From: Oscillibacter sp.
GTDB taxonomy: Bacteria > Bacillota > Clostridia > Oscillospirales > Oscillospiraceae
Direction: 5' to 3'
Assembly (NCBI GenBank): GCA_022652655.1
Contig: JALCRQ010000004.1
Span: 1 to 64,000 of the forward strand
DNA: 64,000 bases
Shown here: positions 23,050 to 31,954 of the stretch, piece by piece
Numbering within the stretch: the stretch's first letter is position 1
How the letters are laid out: the number at the start of each line of letters is the position of its first letter
Program-made: the position numbers and the translations under genes
The notes under the pieces: generated by a model
Database searches by the model: none
Told to the model about the DNA's origin: nothing
Seen by the model: only the letters and a program-made list of their open reading frames with translations

Positions 23050-23673
23050 CTAGGACAGCTTTCGGGCTTCAGCCGGATCGGCGGCGGGGCCGGGTTCCGC
23101 CTGCCGCAGGCAGAGCATCTCCAAAAGCCTGGGCACGGCCTGGTCGTCCCAGAAGCGGGTCAGCTCCCTGCGGCCGCCCAGGCGGTGGGTAAAGCAGAGC
23201 ACCCGGCCGTCGCCGTCCAGCTCCAGGCTCTGAATGTCGCTGCGGCGGTAAAGCTCAAAATATCCCCTCTGTTTCACATAGAGATAGCTGTCCGTAACCG
23301 TTACATTTTTGATTCCGGACAAAAGAGAGACGTCCCGCTCCGCCTCAACTTCGGCGCAGAGCTCCGCAAAAGATTTTTCGTTCCCCAGAAGGGAGAGAAA
23401 CCGGGCGCGTTCCGGATGCCGGTATATTTTGAGGCCGTATGAAAGATAGCGGTAATTGCCGTACGAAAGGGCGCCCGCCATCGCGGCAAAGACAAACGCG
23501 AACAGCCCCGCCCAGCCGCCGGCGAAACCCGAGCCCAGCTCTCTGACGCACAGGGACAGGCAAACGGCAAAAATTCCGAAAATTGCCAGTATGTAGAGGA
23601 TGCTGAGATCAAAGAAACGCTGTTTTCCGGAAGTCCGGATATTTTGGTACAGGAATGTGCCGCTGATGTCCAT
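23050..23673 (-). CDS. Membrane protein of unknown function with two transmembrane helices
   Basis: The 207-residue protein has two membrane segments (ILYILAIFGIFAVCLSLCV and AGLFAFVFAAMAGALSYG) at about residues 25-70. A soluble C-terminal domain follows with a beta-rich PH-like pattern (NVTVTDSYLYVKQRGYFELY, IQSLELDGDGRVLCFTHRLG). I do not recognise a named family. The ATG at 23673 gives a better distance from the caggggg ribosome site than the ATG at 23679. It is a single gene, converging with the yedF operon. Confidence 0.65.
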   Translation of the reverse strand: MDISGTFLYQNIRTSGKQRFFDLSILYILAIFGIFAVCLSLCVRELGSGFAGGWAGLFAFVFAAMAGALSYGNYRYLSYGLKIYRHPERARFLSLLGNEKSFAELCAEVEAERDVSLLSGIKNVTVTDSYLYVKQRGYFELYRRSDIQSLELDGDGRVLCFTHRLGGRRELTRFWDDQAVPRLLEMLCLRQAEPGPAADPAEARKLS

Positions 23674-23789
23674 TGTCATCCGCCCCCTGCATTTTCCCGC
23701 CGCGCAGATCGGCGGCCTTTTTCACGTTCAGGCGCATATTTGTCCGAAGCGGCCCGCCAGAGCCTGGCGGGCCGCTCCAAAAAAGACGA

Positions 23790-24128
23790 TTAAAAGCAGG
23801 TCCGCCACAGGGGAATGACGCTGATGACCGGCTGCTCATAGGGGTGTACGGCCACCGCAGCGGCCAGGACCTCCTCTGCCTTTTCCGCGGGACAGTAGGC
23901 CTCTACCTTTACCTCCGGCTCCTCACTGACTTCCCCCACGGTTCCGATGTACGGAGCAGCGTCCTCCAGCGGACGCCAGCGGCCCACGGTATGGGTGTAG
24001 GAGATGCAGGAATCGTATTTTCCGATGTGCCCCGCGCCTGCCTTCCGCAGCGCCTCATGCAGCACGTTGAGATGGGATTCCGGAATAAAAATTTCCAGCT
24101 TGCAGTAGTTGAATTCGTTCATGGTCAT
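23790..24128 (-). CDS. Stand-alone NIF3/YqfO PII-like domain protein
   Basis: This 112-residue protein contains YCKLEIFIPESHLNVLHEAL, GAGHIGKYDSCISYTHTVGR, TVGEVSEEPEVKVEAYCPAE and AVHPYEQPVISVIPL. It corresponds to the PII/CutA-like middle domain of YqfO/NIF3 proteins, found here without the metal-binding NIF3 halves. Small proteins of this type are common in Firmicutes and have no firm role. ATG 24128 follows aggaggg on the minus strand. A strong hairpin (GCGGCCCGCCAG/CTGGCGGGCCGC, 23750-23776) lies beyond its stop but lacks a U run. Confidence 0.75.
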   Translation of the reverse strand: MTMNEFNYCKLEIFIPESHLNVLHEALRKAGAGHIGKYDSCISYTHTVGRWRPLEDAAPYIGTVGEVSEEPEVKVEAYCPAEKAEEVLAAAVAVHPYEQPVISVIPLWRTCF

Positions 24129-24212
24129 AGGAAACCCTCCTGTCGAAGATTGAATTTTATGGGAGGGCCGGGCCGGCGGCCCGGCTCCCGCCTGGGTTTG
24201 ACTGGTGTGCGG

Positions 24213-25649
24213 TTACTGCAGCAGAGACTGACTGGAGTAGTTGGTCTCATAGGAGACCGGCTCCGGGTGCTCGCCGCGCTTGAGCGCGGGGAGATAGCGG
24301 TCGGTGAAGTCGTTGAAAAGGCGGTTGATTTCCTTCCCCTTGAGAATAATCAGCAGGCAGCTGACGATGATGTAGAAAATTGCCAGCATATCCGAAGCGC
24401 TCCACAACAGGGCTGCGTCGAAATCGGAGAAGACCACCACGGGCACGATGAAGTAGACCATGTAGAGATAGCAGCCCAGCCGGGTGTACTTGTTGTCGCC
24501 GATGAGGTACTTGAAGGTGTTTTCCGACGCGTAGTACATGCCGATGATGGTGGTCCAGGCAAAAACCGTCACCGACAGCGCCGCGAATCCCGCGCCTATG
24601 CCGCCGAACGCGGAGCTGAACGCGGCCGTGACATAGCTGGACTGGGAGATCCCGGGACGGTTGTAGTAGACGCCCGTCATCAGGATGGCCAGCGCGGACA
24701 TGGTGCAGATTACGATGGTATCGAAAAATACCTCGCCCCAGCCCCAGGAGGCCTGGCGGACGGGGTGATCGGTCTTGGCAGGGGAATGGGCGATCATGCC
24801 GTAGCCGGCGCCGGCGTCATTGGAGTAGAGGCCGCGGGCCACGCCGAAGCGCATGGCTTCGCGCACCGTGGCTCCGGCGAAGCCGCCCACAGCGGCCGCA
24901 GGCGTAAAGGCGCACTTGACGATCAGCGCGAAGGTGGGGAGAATCTGGGAGGCGTGGGTGACCATAATGGTGAGCACACCCAGAATGTAGATCCCCGCCA
25001 TCAGCGGGACGACCTTTTCCATGATGCTGGAGATGCGGCGCAGCCCGCCGAAGATGACGAGGGAGCAGGTGACGCCGATCAGCACCAGGATGATGACCTT
25101 GTTTATATGAAACGCTTCCTGACAGGCCGAGGTGACGGCTTCGGTCTGTACAAGGCAGGTCCAGGGCGCGGCCAGACTGGTGAGAATGGCCAGAATCAGC
25201 GGCAGCCACTTGAGATGAAACGCATTTTTCAGCGCGAAGGAGCGGTCGCAGACGTATTCGTCCACATTTTTGAATTTGACGCGGTAGCGCTGCCCCAGAA
25301 TAATTTCGCACGCCTTGGTGGAGCAGCCCAGCAGGCCGGTGATCCACATCCAGACGACGGCGCCCGGGCCTCCGGCGGCGATGGCCGTGGAGACGCCGGC
25401 GATATTTCCGGTGCCGATGGTGTTGGCCATTGCCGTGCAGGCTGCTGCGAAGGAGGAAACCGTTCCCACGCCGTCGGCTTTGTCGAACATCTTCCCGTAG
25501 GTGTTCTTAAAGTGGAATTTCCAGCGGTAGAAAAAGCTGCCTCTTGTGATGATGGTGGAAAAGACTCCGGTGCCCAGCAGGAGAATTGTCAGCGGAGCTC
25601 CCCATGCCCAGTCGGAAAACGCAGAACAGGCTTTCAAAATGGATTCCAT
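24213..25649 (-). CDS. Sodium:alanine symporter family protein (AGCS)
   Basis: The 478-residue multi-pass membrane protein carries the AGCS pattern: ACTAMANTIGTGNIAGVSTA, GGPGAVVWMWITGLLG, VARGLYSNDAGAGYGMIAHS, and FAWTTIIGMYYASENTFKYL. Members import alanine or glycine with sodium. About eleven membrane segments are visible, and the C-terminal tail is hydrophilic. ATG 25649 follows ggggagaggagaaaagt on the minus strand. It is a single gene without a transport partner, as is usual. Confidence 0.9.
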   Translation of the reverse strand: MESILKACSAFSDWAWGAPLTILLLGTGVFSTIITRGSFFYRWKFHFKNTYGKMFDKADGVGTVSSFAAACTAMANTIGTGNIAGVSTAIAAGGPGAVVWMWITGLLGCSTKACEIILGQRYRVKFKNVDEYVCDRSFALKNAFHLKWLPLILAILTSLAAPWTCLVQTEAVTSACQEAFHINKVIILVLIGVTCSLVIFGGLRRISSIMEKVVPLMAGIYILGVLTIMVTHASQILPTFALIVKCAFTPAAAVGGFAGATVREAMRFGVARGLYSNDAGAGYGMIAHSPAKTDHPVRQASWGWGEVFFDTIVICTMSALAILMTGVYYNRPGISQSSYVTAAFSSAFGGIGAGFAALSVTVFAWTTIIGMYYASENTFKYLIGDNKYTRLGCYLYMVYFIVPVVVFSDFDAALLWSASDMLAIFYIIVSCLLIILKGKEINRLFNDFTDRYLPALKRGEHPEPVSYETNYSSQSLLQ

Positions 25650-25698
25650 ACTTTTCTCCTCTCCCCTTTTTCTGTGACTTGCGCGAAACGCTGGACTT

Positions 25699-26316
25699 TC
25701 ACTGTGCGCTCTGGACGGGTTCCTCCTCCGGCAGATGCATGATGGAAACCTCGTAGGCGGTGTGCTCCACGGGGCCGTCGGGGGTCGTCTTGATGTAGAT
25801 CCGGCTTTGAATCCGCCCCTCCAGGCAGACCCGCTGGCCCACGCCGGCGCGGCTGAGAACGGTGGCCAGCTGTCCCCACGCGATGACCGGCAGATAATCC
25901 GCCCGGCCGTATCTGCGGGAGACTGCCAGCATCAGATCGCAGATGCTGCGGCCCAGCGGTGTGCGGCGAAAGATCGGCGGCCGGCACAGCACGCCGGAGA
26001 GAAGGATGCGGTTAAAAAACTCCCCTGTGCCCGGAGATACGGACTGCGCGTAAACGCTCAGCACCAGTCTGCTGCCCGAGCCGCTGCGGTTGTTAAAGGA
26101 GCGAAGCTGCCCGGTGATCCGCAGAGGCGTGCCCGGCGTCACCTGCGGCAGCTGCTGTTCCGGAATCAGCACGGGAAGCGTGTCGGCCTGCCCGGACAGA
26201 CGGGGAACCCGGAGGAGAAACTGAAAAAACCGGATTCCGTGATTTTCGTGGGAAAATTCCGGAGCGGCGTCGGCGATCCCCTCCAGCTCCACCTCGTTGC
26301 GGCTGTTTGCATCCAT
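25699..26316 (-). CDS. Putative SSB-like OB-fold protein (two domains)
   Basis: This 205-residue protein looks like two OB-fold domains in tandem. The first covers about residues 5-100 (VELEGIADAAPEFS, FFQFLLRVPRLSGQ, RITGQLRSFNNRSG), the second about 105-195 (RILLSGVLCRPPIFRRTPLG, DYLPVIAWGQLATVLS, VCLEGRIQSRIYI). The second closely follows the single-stranded-DNA-binding/PriB pattern. ATG 26316 is chosen because acgagg lies eight bases before it. A GTG at 26325 is less likely. The role is unknown; a DNA-binding role is inferred from fold only. Confidence 0.65.
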   Translation of the reverse strand: MDANSRNEVELEGIADAAPEFSHENHGIRFFQFLLRVPRLSGQADTLPVLIPEQQLPQVTPGTPLRITGQLRSFNNRSGSGSRLVLSVYAQSVSPGTGEFFNRILLSGVLCRPPIFRRTPLGRSICDLMLAVSRRYGRADYLPVIAWGQLATVLSRAGVGQRVCLEGRIQSRIYIKTTPDGPVEHTAYEVSIMHLPEEEPVQSAQ

Positions 26317-26478
26317 AGCGTACACCTCGTTTGTGATCTGCGGCGGGGCCGGAGCCCGGGCCGCGATTCTGCTAAAGACTATGAACGGCCCGTCCCCAAT
26401 AGACCTCTTTTCAAAGAGAATCTTTCGGGCTATAATAAAAGAAATCCCATTTTACCACCGGATAAAAAGGAGAGAGCT

Positions 26479-27663
26479 ATGGCAAATATTCTGGATTATC
26501 TCGACTGGCGCGGCGACCTGACGCTGCGGCAGGCGCCGTTTTGCGCGGTGGACAACCTGATTCTGGCGGAGCTGTCGTTTGTGGATTTTTCCGGAATTGT
26601 TCCGGAACCCGGCGCGGGAGCCGGCGTGGAGCTCCGGCAGGCGGCGGAGGCGTTCTTCCGCGCCCGGGCCGACGCGGAGGGCCGGGTGGACATGGGCGTG
26701 CTGGTGCCCGCCGCGATTCCGGTGATGCTGGAAAAAATGGCGGCCAGCCGCCGGTTCGGCGAGATGAGGCTCAGCTGCTTTACCGATCAGCTGGATCAGG
26801 AGAAATCCGAGCAGTTCGCGGCGCTGAGCGCGGAGACCGGGGACGGAGCCGTCTACCTCTCTTTCCGGGGGACGGACGACACCATCGCCGGCTGGAAGGA
26901 GGATTTTCTGCTGGGCTGCCTGCCGGAGATCCCGGCGCAGAAAAAGGCCGTGGAATATGTGCGGGCCGTGGCCCGGCAGTTTCCCAGGAAAAAGCTGCGG
27001 CTGGGGGGCCACTCCAAGGGCGGAAATCTGGCGGTCTACGGCGGGATGTACTGCCCCGCGGCGGTTCAGCGGCGGATCGGGGCCATCTACTCCAACGACG
27101 GGCCGGGCTTTTACCGGGATGTGCTGCAAAGCCCCCAGCACCGGCAGATTGAGGATCGGATTCACTCCATCGTGCCCAAATCCTCCGTGGTGGGGATGCT
27201 GCTGGAGCACGAGGAGGCGTACTCCGTGGTGGACAGCAGCCAGATGGGCTTTTTGCAGCATGACGGCTTTTCCTGGCTGGTGCTGGGGGACCATTTCCTG
27301 ACGCTGCGGGAGATGAGCGAGCAGAGCCGCATTGCGGACAGAGAGCTGGCCGCCTGGATTCGCGCGCTGCCGGAGGTCCAGCGGGAATCATTCGTCAACG
27401 CGCTGTTCAGCGTGCTGGCGGCCTCCGGAGCGGCCACGCTCACCGATCTGCGGGCGGACCGGCTCAAGGCCGTCGGCGGAATCGTCCGGGCCATGAAGGA
27501 ACTGGACAAGACCACCCGGGACGCGCTTTTGGACTTTGTGGGACTGCTGTTCCGCACCAATTTCCGCATGGTGCTGGGAGATCTGCAGGAGGAGAGCGGC
27601 AAGCGGGTGCTGGAGGCGCGGCGGCATTTTAAGCTCCTGCCCGACGCCAGGGGAGAGAAATAA
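26479..27663 (+). CDS. Mbeg1-like (DUF2974) alpha/beta hydrolase
   Basis: The 394-residue protein has the lipase-type nucleophile elbow GGHSKGG with a serine at about residue 178, preceded by LSFRGTDDTIAGWKEDFLLG (oxyanion/lid region) and followed by IYSNDGPGFYRDVL, in which D could be the acid. This fits the DUF2974/Mbeg1-like hydrolase family found in Firmicutes. There is no signal peptide, so it acts in the cytoplasm. Substrate is unknown. ATG 26479 follows aaaaggagagag. A TATAAT box lies at 26431. A bidirectional terminator follows. Confidence 0.8.
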   Translation: MANILDYLDWRGDLTLRQAPFCAVDNLILAELSFVDFSGIVPEPGAGAGVELRQAAEAFFRARADAEGRVDMGVLVPAAIPVMLEKMAASRRFGEMRLSCFTDQLDQEKSEQFAALSAETGDGAVYLSFRGTDDTIAGWKEDFLLGCLPEIPAQKKAVEYVRAVARQFPRKKLRLGGHSKGGNLAVYGGMYCPAAVQRRIGAIYSNDGPGFYRDVLQSPQHRQIEDRIHSIVPKSSVVGMLLEHEEAYSVVDSSQMGFLQHDGFSWLVLGDHFLTLREMSEQSRIADRELAAWIRALPEVQRESFVNALFSVLAASGAATLTDLRADRLKAVGGIVRAMKELDKTTRDALLDFVGLLFRTNFRMVLGDLQEESGKRVLEARRHFKLLPDARGEK

Positions 27664-27680
27664 ACCCCTCCGACGAATAT

Positions 27681-27718
27681 AAAAAAGCCATGGAACTGTC
27701 CGTTCCATGGCTTTTTTT
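27681..27718. terminator. Bidirectional terminator between the hydrolase and TrpB2 genes
   Basis: AAAAAAGCCATGGAAC pairs with GTTCCATGGCTTTTTT around a five-base loop. Both sides give a U run. Confidence 0.85.
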
Positions 27719-27751
27719 GCGGAGTGGACGGCGCCGCGGCGCCGAAAACGC

Positions 27752-29137
27752 TTACTTTTGTCCGGGTACCTTGGGCAGCAGCGCAAAGCTCGCCTGCAGC
27801 TCCTCGTCGGTGGGAATGTGGTCGGTCATCTGGCCGTCGTTGAACTTCTGATAGGCCACCAGATCGAAGTATCCCGTGCCGGTGAGGCCGAACACGATGG
27901 TCTTGGCCTCGCCGGTTTCCTTGCACCGGAGGGCCTCGTCGATGGCGACGCGGATGGCGTGGCTGGACTCGGGGGCGGGGAGGATTCCCTCCACCCGGGC
28001 AAACTGCTCCGCCGCTTCAAATACGCGGGTCTGCTCCACCGCCCGGGCCTCCATCAGCCCCTGGTGATAGAGCTCGGAGAGAATGGAGCTCATGCCGTGG
28101 TAGCGCAGGCCGCCGGCGTGGTTGGCGGAGGGAATGAACTCGCTGCCCAGGGTATACATCTTGGCCAGAGGGCAGACGTGGCCGGTGTCGCAGAAATCGT
28201 AGGCAAAGACGCCCCGGGTGAGACTGGGGCAGGAGGCGGGCTCCACGGCGATAAAGCGGTAGTCGGCCTCGCCCCGGAGCTTTTCACCCATGAAGGGGGA
28301 AATGAGGCCGCCTAGGTTGGAGCCGCCGCCGGCGCAGCCGATGATGATGTCGGGCTTGATGCCGTATTGATCCAGGGCGGCCTTGGTCTCCTGCCCGATG
28401 ATGGACTGGTGGAGCAGCACCTGGCTGAGCACGCTGCCCAGCACGTAGCGGCAGCCCGGGGTGGAGACGGCGGTCTCCACAGCCTCGGAGATGGCGCAGC
28501 CCAGGGAGCCGGTGGTGCCGGGGTGGGCCGCCAGAATTTTCCGGCCCACCTGGGTGGTCTCGGAGGGGCTGGGGGTCACGGAGGCGCCGTAGGTGCGCAT
28601 GACCTCCCGGCGGAAGGGCTTTTGCTCGTAGGAGCACTTGACCATGAACACCTTGCAGTCCAGCCCGAAATAGGAGCAGGCCATGGAGAGGGCCGTGCCC
28701 CACTGGCCGGCACCGGTCTCGGTGGTGACGCCCTTGAGCCCCTGCTGCTTGGCGTAGTAGGCCTGGGCGATGGCGCTGTTGAGCTTGTGGGAGCCGGAGG
28801 TGTTGTTGCCTTCAAACTTGTAGTAGATTTTGGCGGGCGTACCCAGCTGTTCCTCCAGGCAGTAGGCCCGGACCAGGGGAGAGGGACGGTACATCCGATA
28901 GAACTGGCGGATCTCGTCGGGGATGGGGATCAGCCGGTCGTCGTTGTCCAGCTCCTGGCGGATCAGCTCGTCGCAGAAAACCGGGCGGAGATCCTCAAAG
29001 GTGCAGGGTGCGCCGGTGGCGGGATTGCGCAGGGGAGCGGGCTTTTGCTTCATGTCCGCCCGGACATTGTACCAGGCCGTGGGCATTTCGGATTCCTTCA
29101 GGTAAATTTTGTAGGGGATGTCGTGATCGTACTTCAT
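27752..29137 (-). CDS. TrpB-like pyridoxal-phosphate-dependent protein (TrpB2)
   Basis: The 461-residue protein has the PLP lysine at K118 in GNNTSGSHKLNSA, the phosphate loop CAGGGSNLGG, and GAGQWGTALSM. The N-terminal extension before the PLP site, with RPSPLVRA, matches TrpB2, the tryptophan synthase beta-like branch that often lacks a paired TrpA in the operon. It joins indole and serine. A T-box leader with a tryptophan specifier and its own promoter controls it, so it is made when charged tRNA-Trp is low. No trp operon genes are near. ATG 29137 follows aaaggagcaccgtt. Confidence 0.9.
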   Translation of the reverse strand: MKYDHDIPYKIYLKESEMPTAWYNVRADMKQKPAPLRNPATGAPCTFEDLRPVFCDELIRQELDNDDRLIPIPDEIRQFYRMYRPSPLVRAYCLEEQLGTPAKIYYKFEGNNTSGSHKLNSAIAQAYYAKQQGLKGVTTETGAGQWGTALSMACSYFGLDCKVFMVKCSYEQKPFRREVMRTYGASVTPSPSETTQVGRKILAAHPGTTGSLGCAISEAVETAVSTPGCRYVLGSVLSQVLLHQSIIGQETKAALDQYGIKPDIIIGCAGGGSNLGGLISPFMGEKLRGEADYRFIAVEPASCPSLTRGVFAYDFCDTGHVCPLAKMYTLGSEFIPSANHAGGLRYHGMSSILSELYHQGLMEARAVEQTRVFEAAEQFARVEGILPAPESSHAIRVAIDEALRCKETGEAKTIVFGLTGTGYFDLVAYQKFNDGQMTDHIPTDEELQASFALLPKVPGQK

Positions 29138-29187
29138 AACGGTGCTCCTTTCATGCCGTCGGTCTCTTTCGGAAGGGGGGTGCCGGG

Positions 29188-29494
29188 CATCAAAAAAAGA
29201 CCCTCATCCACAAAGAGAACCTGTTTGTTCTCCTGGGACAAAAGTCTTAAAAACTTCTGCGGTGCCACCCAAATTGGCGATTGCTCGCCCTCTCAAGCGA
29301 CGTGCTTCCACACGCCTTTCCGTGGTAACGGGGGAAAAGCCCGTCGGCGCTTACTGGCTTTCGCGTTCAGCCCGCCCTCTGCAGTCCATTCACCAAAGTC
29401 GTTTCTGCTGCGTTCCCATCGCCGGCAGCTCTCTTGGAGAAACTCGTTTTGCCTACTCGTCTGCGTCATCGGTTTTAATTTTGAACTTGGCGCA
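29188..29494 (-). promoter_or_regulatory. T-box riboswitch, tryptophan-type, upstream of trpB2
   Basis: On the minus strand the leader contains AGTA (specifier loop 5' side), AGAGAG, GGCGATGGGAACGC (distal stem), then GTGAATGGACTGC with UGG as specifier (29386-29388). It then has the T-box GGGTGGCACCGCAG near 29258-29271. A terminator (AGGAGAAC/GTTCTCT stem, U7) ends near 29188. All standard elements are present, and the specifier matches the trpB2 gene downstream. Confidence 0.9.
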
Positions 29495-29523
29495 AGTTTA
29501 CGACGATTCCGCCCGCCTGTCAA
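29495..29523 (-). promoter_or_regulatory. Promoter of the trpB2 T-box transcript
   Basis: TTGACA (29518-29523) and TAAACT (29495-29500) on the minus strand are separated by 17 bases. A small palindrome (GTGAAA, C, TTTCAC) lies at 29541-29553, upstream of the -35 box. The remaining 29554-29695 holds one strong hairpin (near 29633-29658) and no gene. Confidence 0.75.
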
Positions 29524-29695
29524 GCCCCCAAAAAAAATTAGTGAAACTTTCACAGCTTTTTTGGGCGAACCCCCGGCTGTTTTCTCAAAATTGCCTGCGC
29601 CGGACAAACCGTTTCGGCGTTTTCTGGGGGTGGCCGGCATTCCTGAGTAATGCCGGCCTCCCACGAAAAATTGCCGTGCTGCGGATTTGAGGGGG

Positions 29696-31942
29696 TTATC
29701 CCACCTCCACCACCCGAACGACGCTGTAGTCGTCCACGTAGAGATTGCTGACGGAGGCGTAGGCGTGAGCCTGGGAGAGGGTGATCCAGGTCTTGGACGC
29801 CCGGTTGTAGCACAGCACGCCGGAGGGAACGGAACAGGTTTTCCCGCCCGCCGTCACGGCGGAGGAGCCCACCCACGCGCTGTTGGAGATGTTGGAGAGC
29901 TTGGTGAGGGTGGTGTAGCCGGAGAGGCTGTCGCTGTCCGCGGCGGCGGTGATGCCGATAAAGGTGCCGTCCTCGATGGGATAGCCCGTCTGATAGGGCC
30001 CGTGGGAGGTGCCGCCGGCGTCCAGGGTGACGGAGCCGGTGACATGCGTGCCGAAGGAGTCCCCCACGGTGACCTTCTCGTATTTCGCAAGGCCGTAGAG
30101 ATACTGGCTGCCGGACACGTTCCCCACCACCAGCACGCTGACCCGGTTCGCCCAGTCGGTGACGGAGCAGACGATTCCGGAGGCCGGAATCACGTCGGCG
30201 TTCAGCGCGGAGAGCGCCACCGGCGTCAGGGTCCCGCCGCTTTGCCGGTAGATCAGTACGTTGTCCCGAAGGGTGCGGGAGCCCAGCGTCTTTTTCAGGA
30301 CGTTCAGCTCGCCGCCGGTGCCGCCGGTGACCTTGTTCAGATTCAGGGTGCCCCTGGAGCCAGAGGAGACCCGCACCAGCTGTCCCGAGAGACTGCCGGC
30401 CTCGGCCCCGGACAGGGAGACGTCGCCCTTCACCGTGATGCCGCACAGCAGCTTTACGGTGGCGGAGGAGGTGCCCACGGACTGGGCGATGCCCAGCGCG
30501 TTGCCGTCGGCGCCGAAGCTGCCGGAGGCGGAAACCGCGCCGGCCACCTGATTGTCCTCGGTCAGCAGCAGAGTGATCTGGCTGCCCAGGTCAAATTTGG
30601 AGATCGTGTCGTAGGCCGAAGCCAGCACGGGGAATTCGTGGCCCAGGACCGTGACCTTCTCCGGCGCGCTGCGGTTGGGGGTGCAGGCCTCGTAATAGCC
30701 GGTGATGCGGGTGTCGCACACGCGGATGGTGTTGGTGGCGCTGGAATAGGTGGCCACGTCGTACTGGCGCACGTCTCCCGCGTCCGCCGCGACGCCGTCC
30801 TTGTAGATCCGGTAGGAGCCGGAGCCGCCGGCCAGAGCCGAGAAACCCTCGGTAGAGCCCCGGGAGGCCGCCACCACCGCGGCGCTGGCCACGCTTCCGC
30901 TGCCCGCCAGCACGTATTCGACATTGCCGGAGGAGCCCAGGTACAGCGTCACCGTGGTGCCGGGCGTCAGCCAGGCGTAGGCCGTGCTCCACTTTTCCTC
31001 CGCGCCGTCCCGATAGACCATGACGTCCTTGGCCACGGCATATTTTCTGCCGGAGGTATCGGTCAGCTGCAGCGAGGTCACGGACGAGACGGTGACCGTC
31101 TGGTTGGAGCCCACGCTGTAGGGGACGAAGGTCAGCACCTTGCCGGTCTTTTTATCCAGCAGGAGAATGCCCTTGCGGCCGTTGAGCAGTCCGCTGGAGG
31201 GCTTGTTGGCCATCTCGTAGATGTCCCCCGCGCCGGTCTGCATGGCGGTGTTGGTGCCGTTGGGCGCCAGGGCCCTGGAATCCACCAGCATGACGTCCTC
31301 CTTGATGCTGGCAATGGAGGCGGCATAGGCGGAGTCATCCTTCATGCTGCACCGCAGGAGGTTGGAAAAGAGCCTTGCCGCGTTGCCCCGATTCAGGGCG
31401 TCGCCGCCGGACAGGCTGACGCCGTCCGTCAGACCCACGACGCCCGCCTGGGCGATATAGCCGTCCGGCCATACCGTTCCCATATCCGCGTCCGCGTAGC
31501 CCAGGATCCGCATCAGAATGGTTACGGCCTGGCCGTAGGTCACGGTGCGGTTGGGGCGGAAGTACCCGTCGGCAAAGCCGGCGATAATTTTCTTGCCCTT
31601 GGCGGCCAGATTGATGTAGGCCGCTGCCCAGTGGGAGGGCTTTACGTCCGGAAAGATAGTGGTGGCCCGGTAGGCGCCCGCCTCGCCGCCGGCGTTGAGC
31701 ACGTAGACGGCCATTTTGCAGAACTGTGCCCGGGTCAGGGTGTTTCCGGGCCGGAAGCTGCCGTCGGAATAGCCGTCCAGCACGCCCAGCAGGCGCAGCG
31801 TCTCCACGGAGACCGCCACGCCGGCGTCCGTCACGTCGGAAAAGGACGTTACGGCGGATGCGGCCCCGGCCGGAACGGCCAGCAGCGAGACGGTGAGGCA
31901 CGCCGCCAGGATCAGCGCGGTGAGTTTTGTATGTCGTTTCAT
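29696..31942 (-). CDS. Secreted S-layer homology (SLH) domain protein
   Basis: The 748-residue protein begins with a signal peptide (KLTALILAACLTVSLLAVPA, cut near GAASA). Two to three SLH repeats (about residues 30-210) follow, including LLGVLDGYSDGSFRPGNTLT and GKKIIAGFADGYFRPNRTVT. SLH domains anchor proteins to wall polymers. The rest is a Ser/Thr/Gly-rich beta structure with repeated GT/VT strands and no recognised enzyme domain. It is the last gene of a four-gene operon behind a MacAB-like transporter. RBS agtaagggagg fits ATG 31942. A hairpin follows 40 bases after the stop. Confidence 0.85.
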   Translation of the reverse strand: MKRHTKLTALILAACLTVSLLAVPAGAASAVTSFSDVTDAGVAVSVETLRLLGVLDGYSDGSFRPGNTLTRAQFCKMAVYVLNAGGEAGAYRATTIFPDVKPSHWAAAYINLAAKGKKIIAGFADGYFRPNRTVTYGQAVTILMRILGYADADMGTVWPDGYIAQAGVVGLTDGVSLSGGDALNRGNAARLFSNLLRCSMKDDSAYAASIASIKEDVMLVDSRALAPNGTNTAMQTGAGDIYEMANKPSSGLLNGRKGILLLDKKTGKVLTFVPYSVGSNQTVTVSSVTSLQLTDTSGRKYAVAKDVMVYRDGAEEKWSTAYAWLTPGTTVTLYLGSSGNVEYVLAGSGSVASAAVVAASRGSTEGFSALAGGSGSYRIYKDGVAADAGDVRQYDVATYSSATNTIRVCDTRITGYYEACTPNRSAPEKVTVLGHEFPVLASAYDTISKFDLGSQITLLLTEDNQVAGAVSASGSFGADGNALGIAQSVGTSSATVKLLCGITVKGDVSLSGAEAGSLSGQLVRVSSGSRGTLNLNKVTGGTGGELNVLKKTLGSRTLRDNVLIYRQSGGTLTPVALSALNADVIPASGIVCSVTDWANRVSVLVVGNVSGSQYLYGLAKYEKVTVGDSFGTHVTGSVTLDAGGTSHGPYQTGYPIEDGTFIGITAAADSDSLSGYTTLTKLSNISNSAWVGSSAVTAGGKTCSVPSGVLCYNRASKTWITLSQAHAYASVSNLYVDDYSVVRVVEVG

Positions 31943-31954
31943 GGTGTTCCTCCC

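Noticed and set aside
23673-25742. 689-codon + strand frame opposite the NIF3-like and AGCS genes
   Set aside because: Both minus-strand genes have strong family matches and ribosome sites. The + strand frame is the antisense of a membrane protein.
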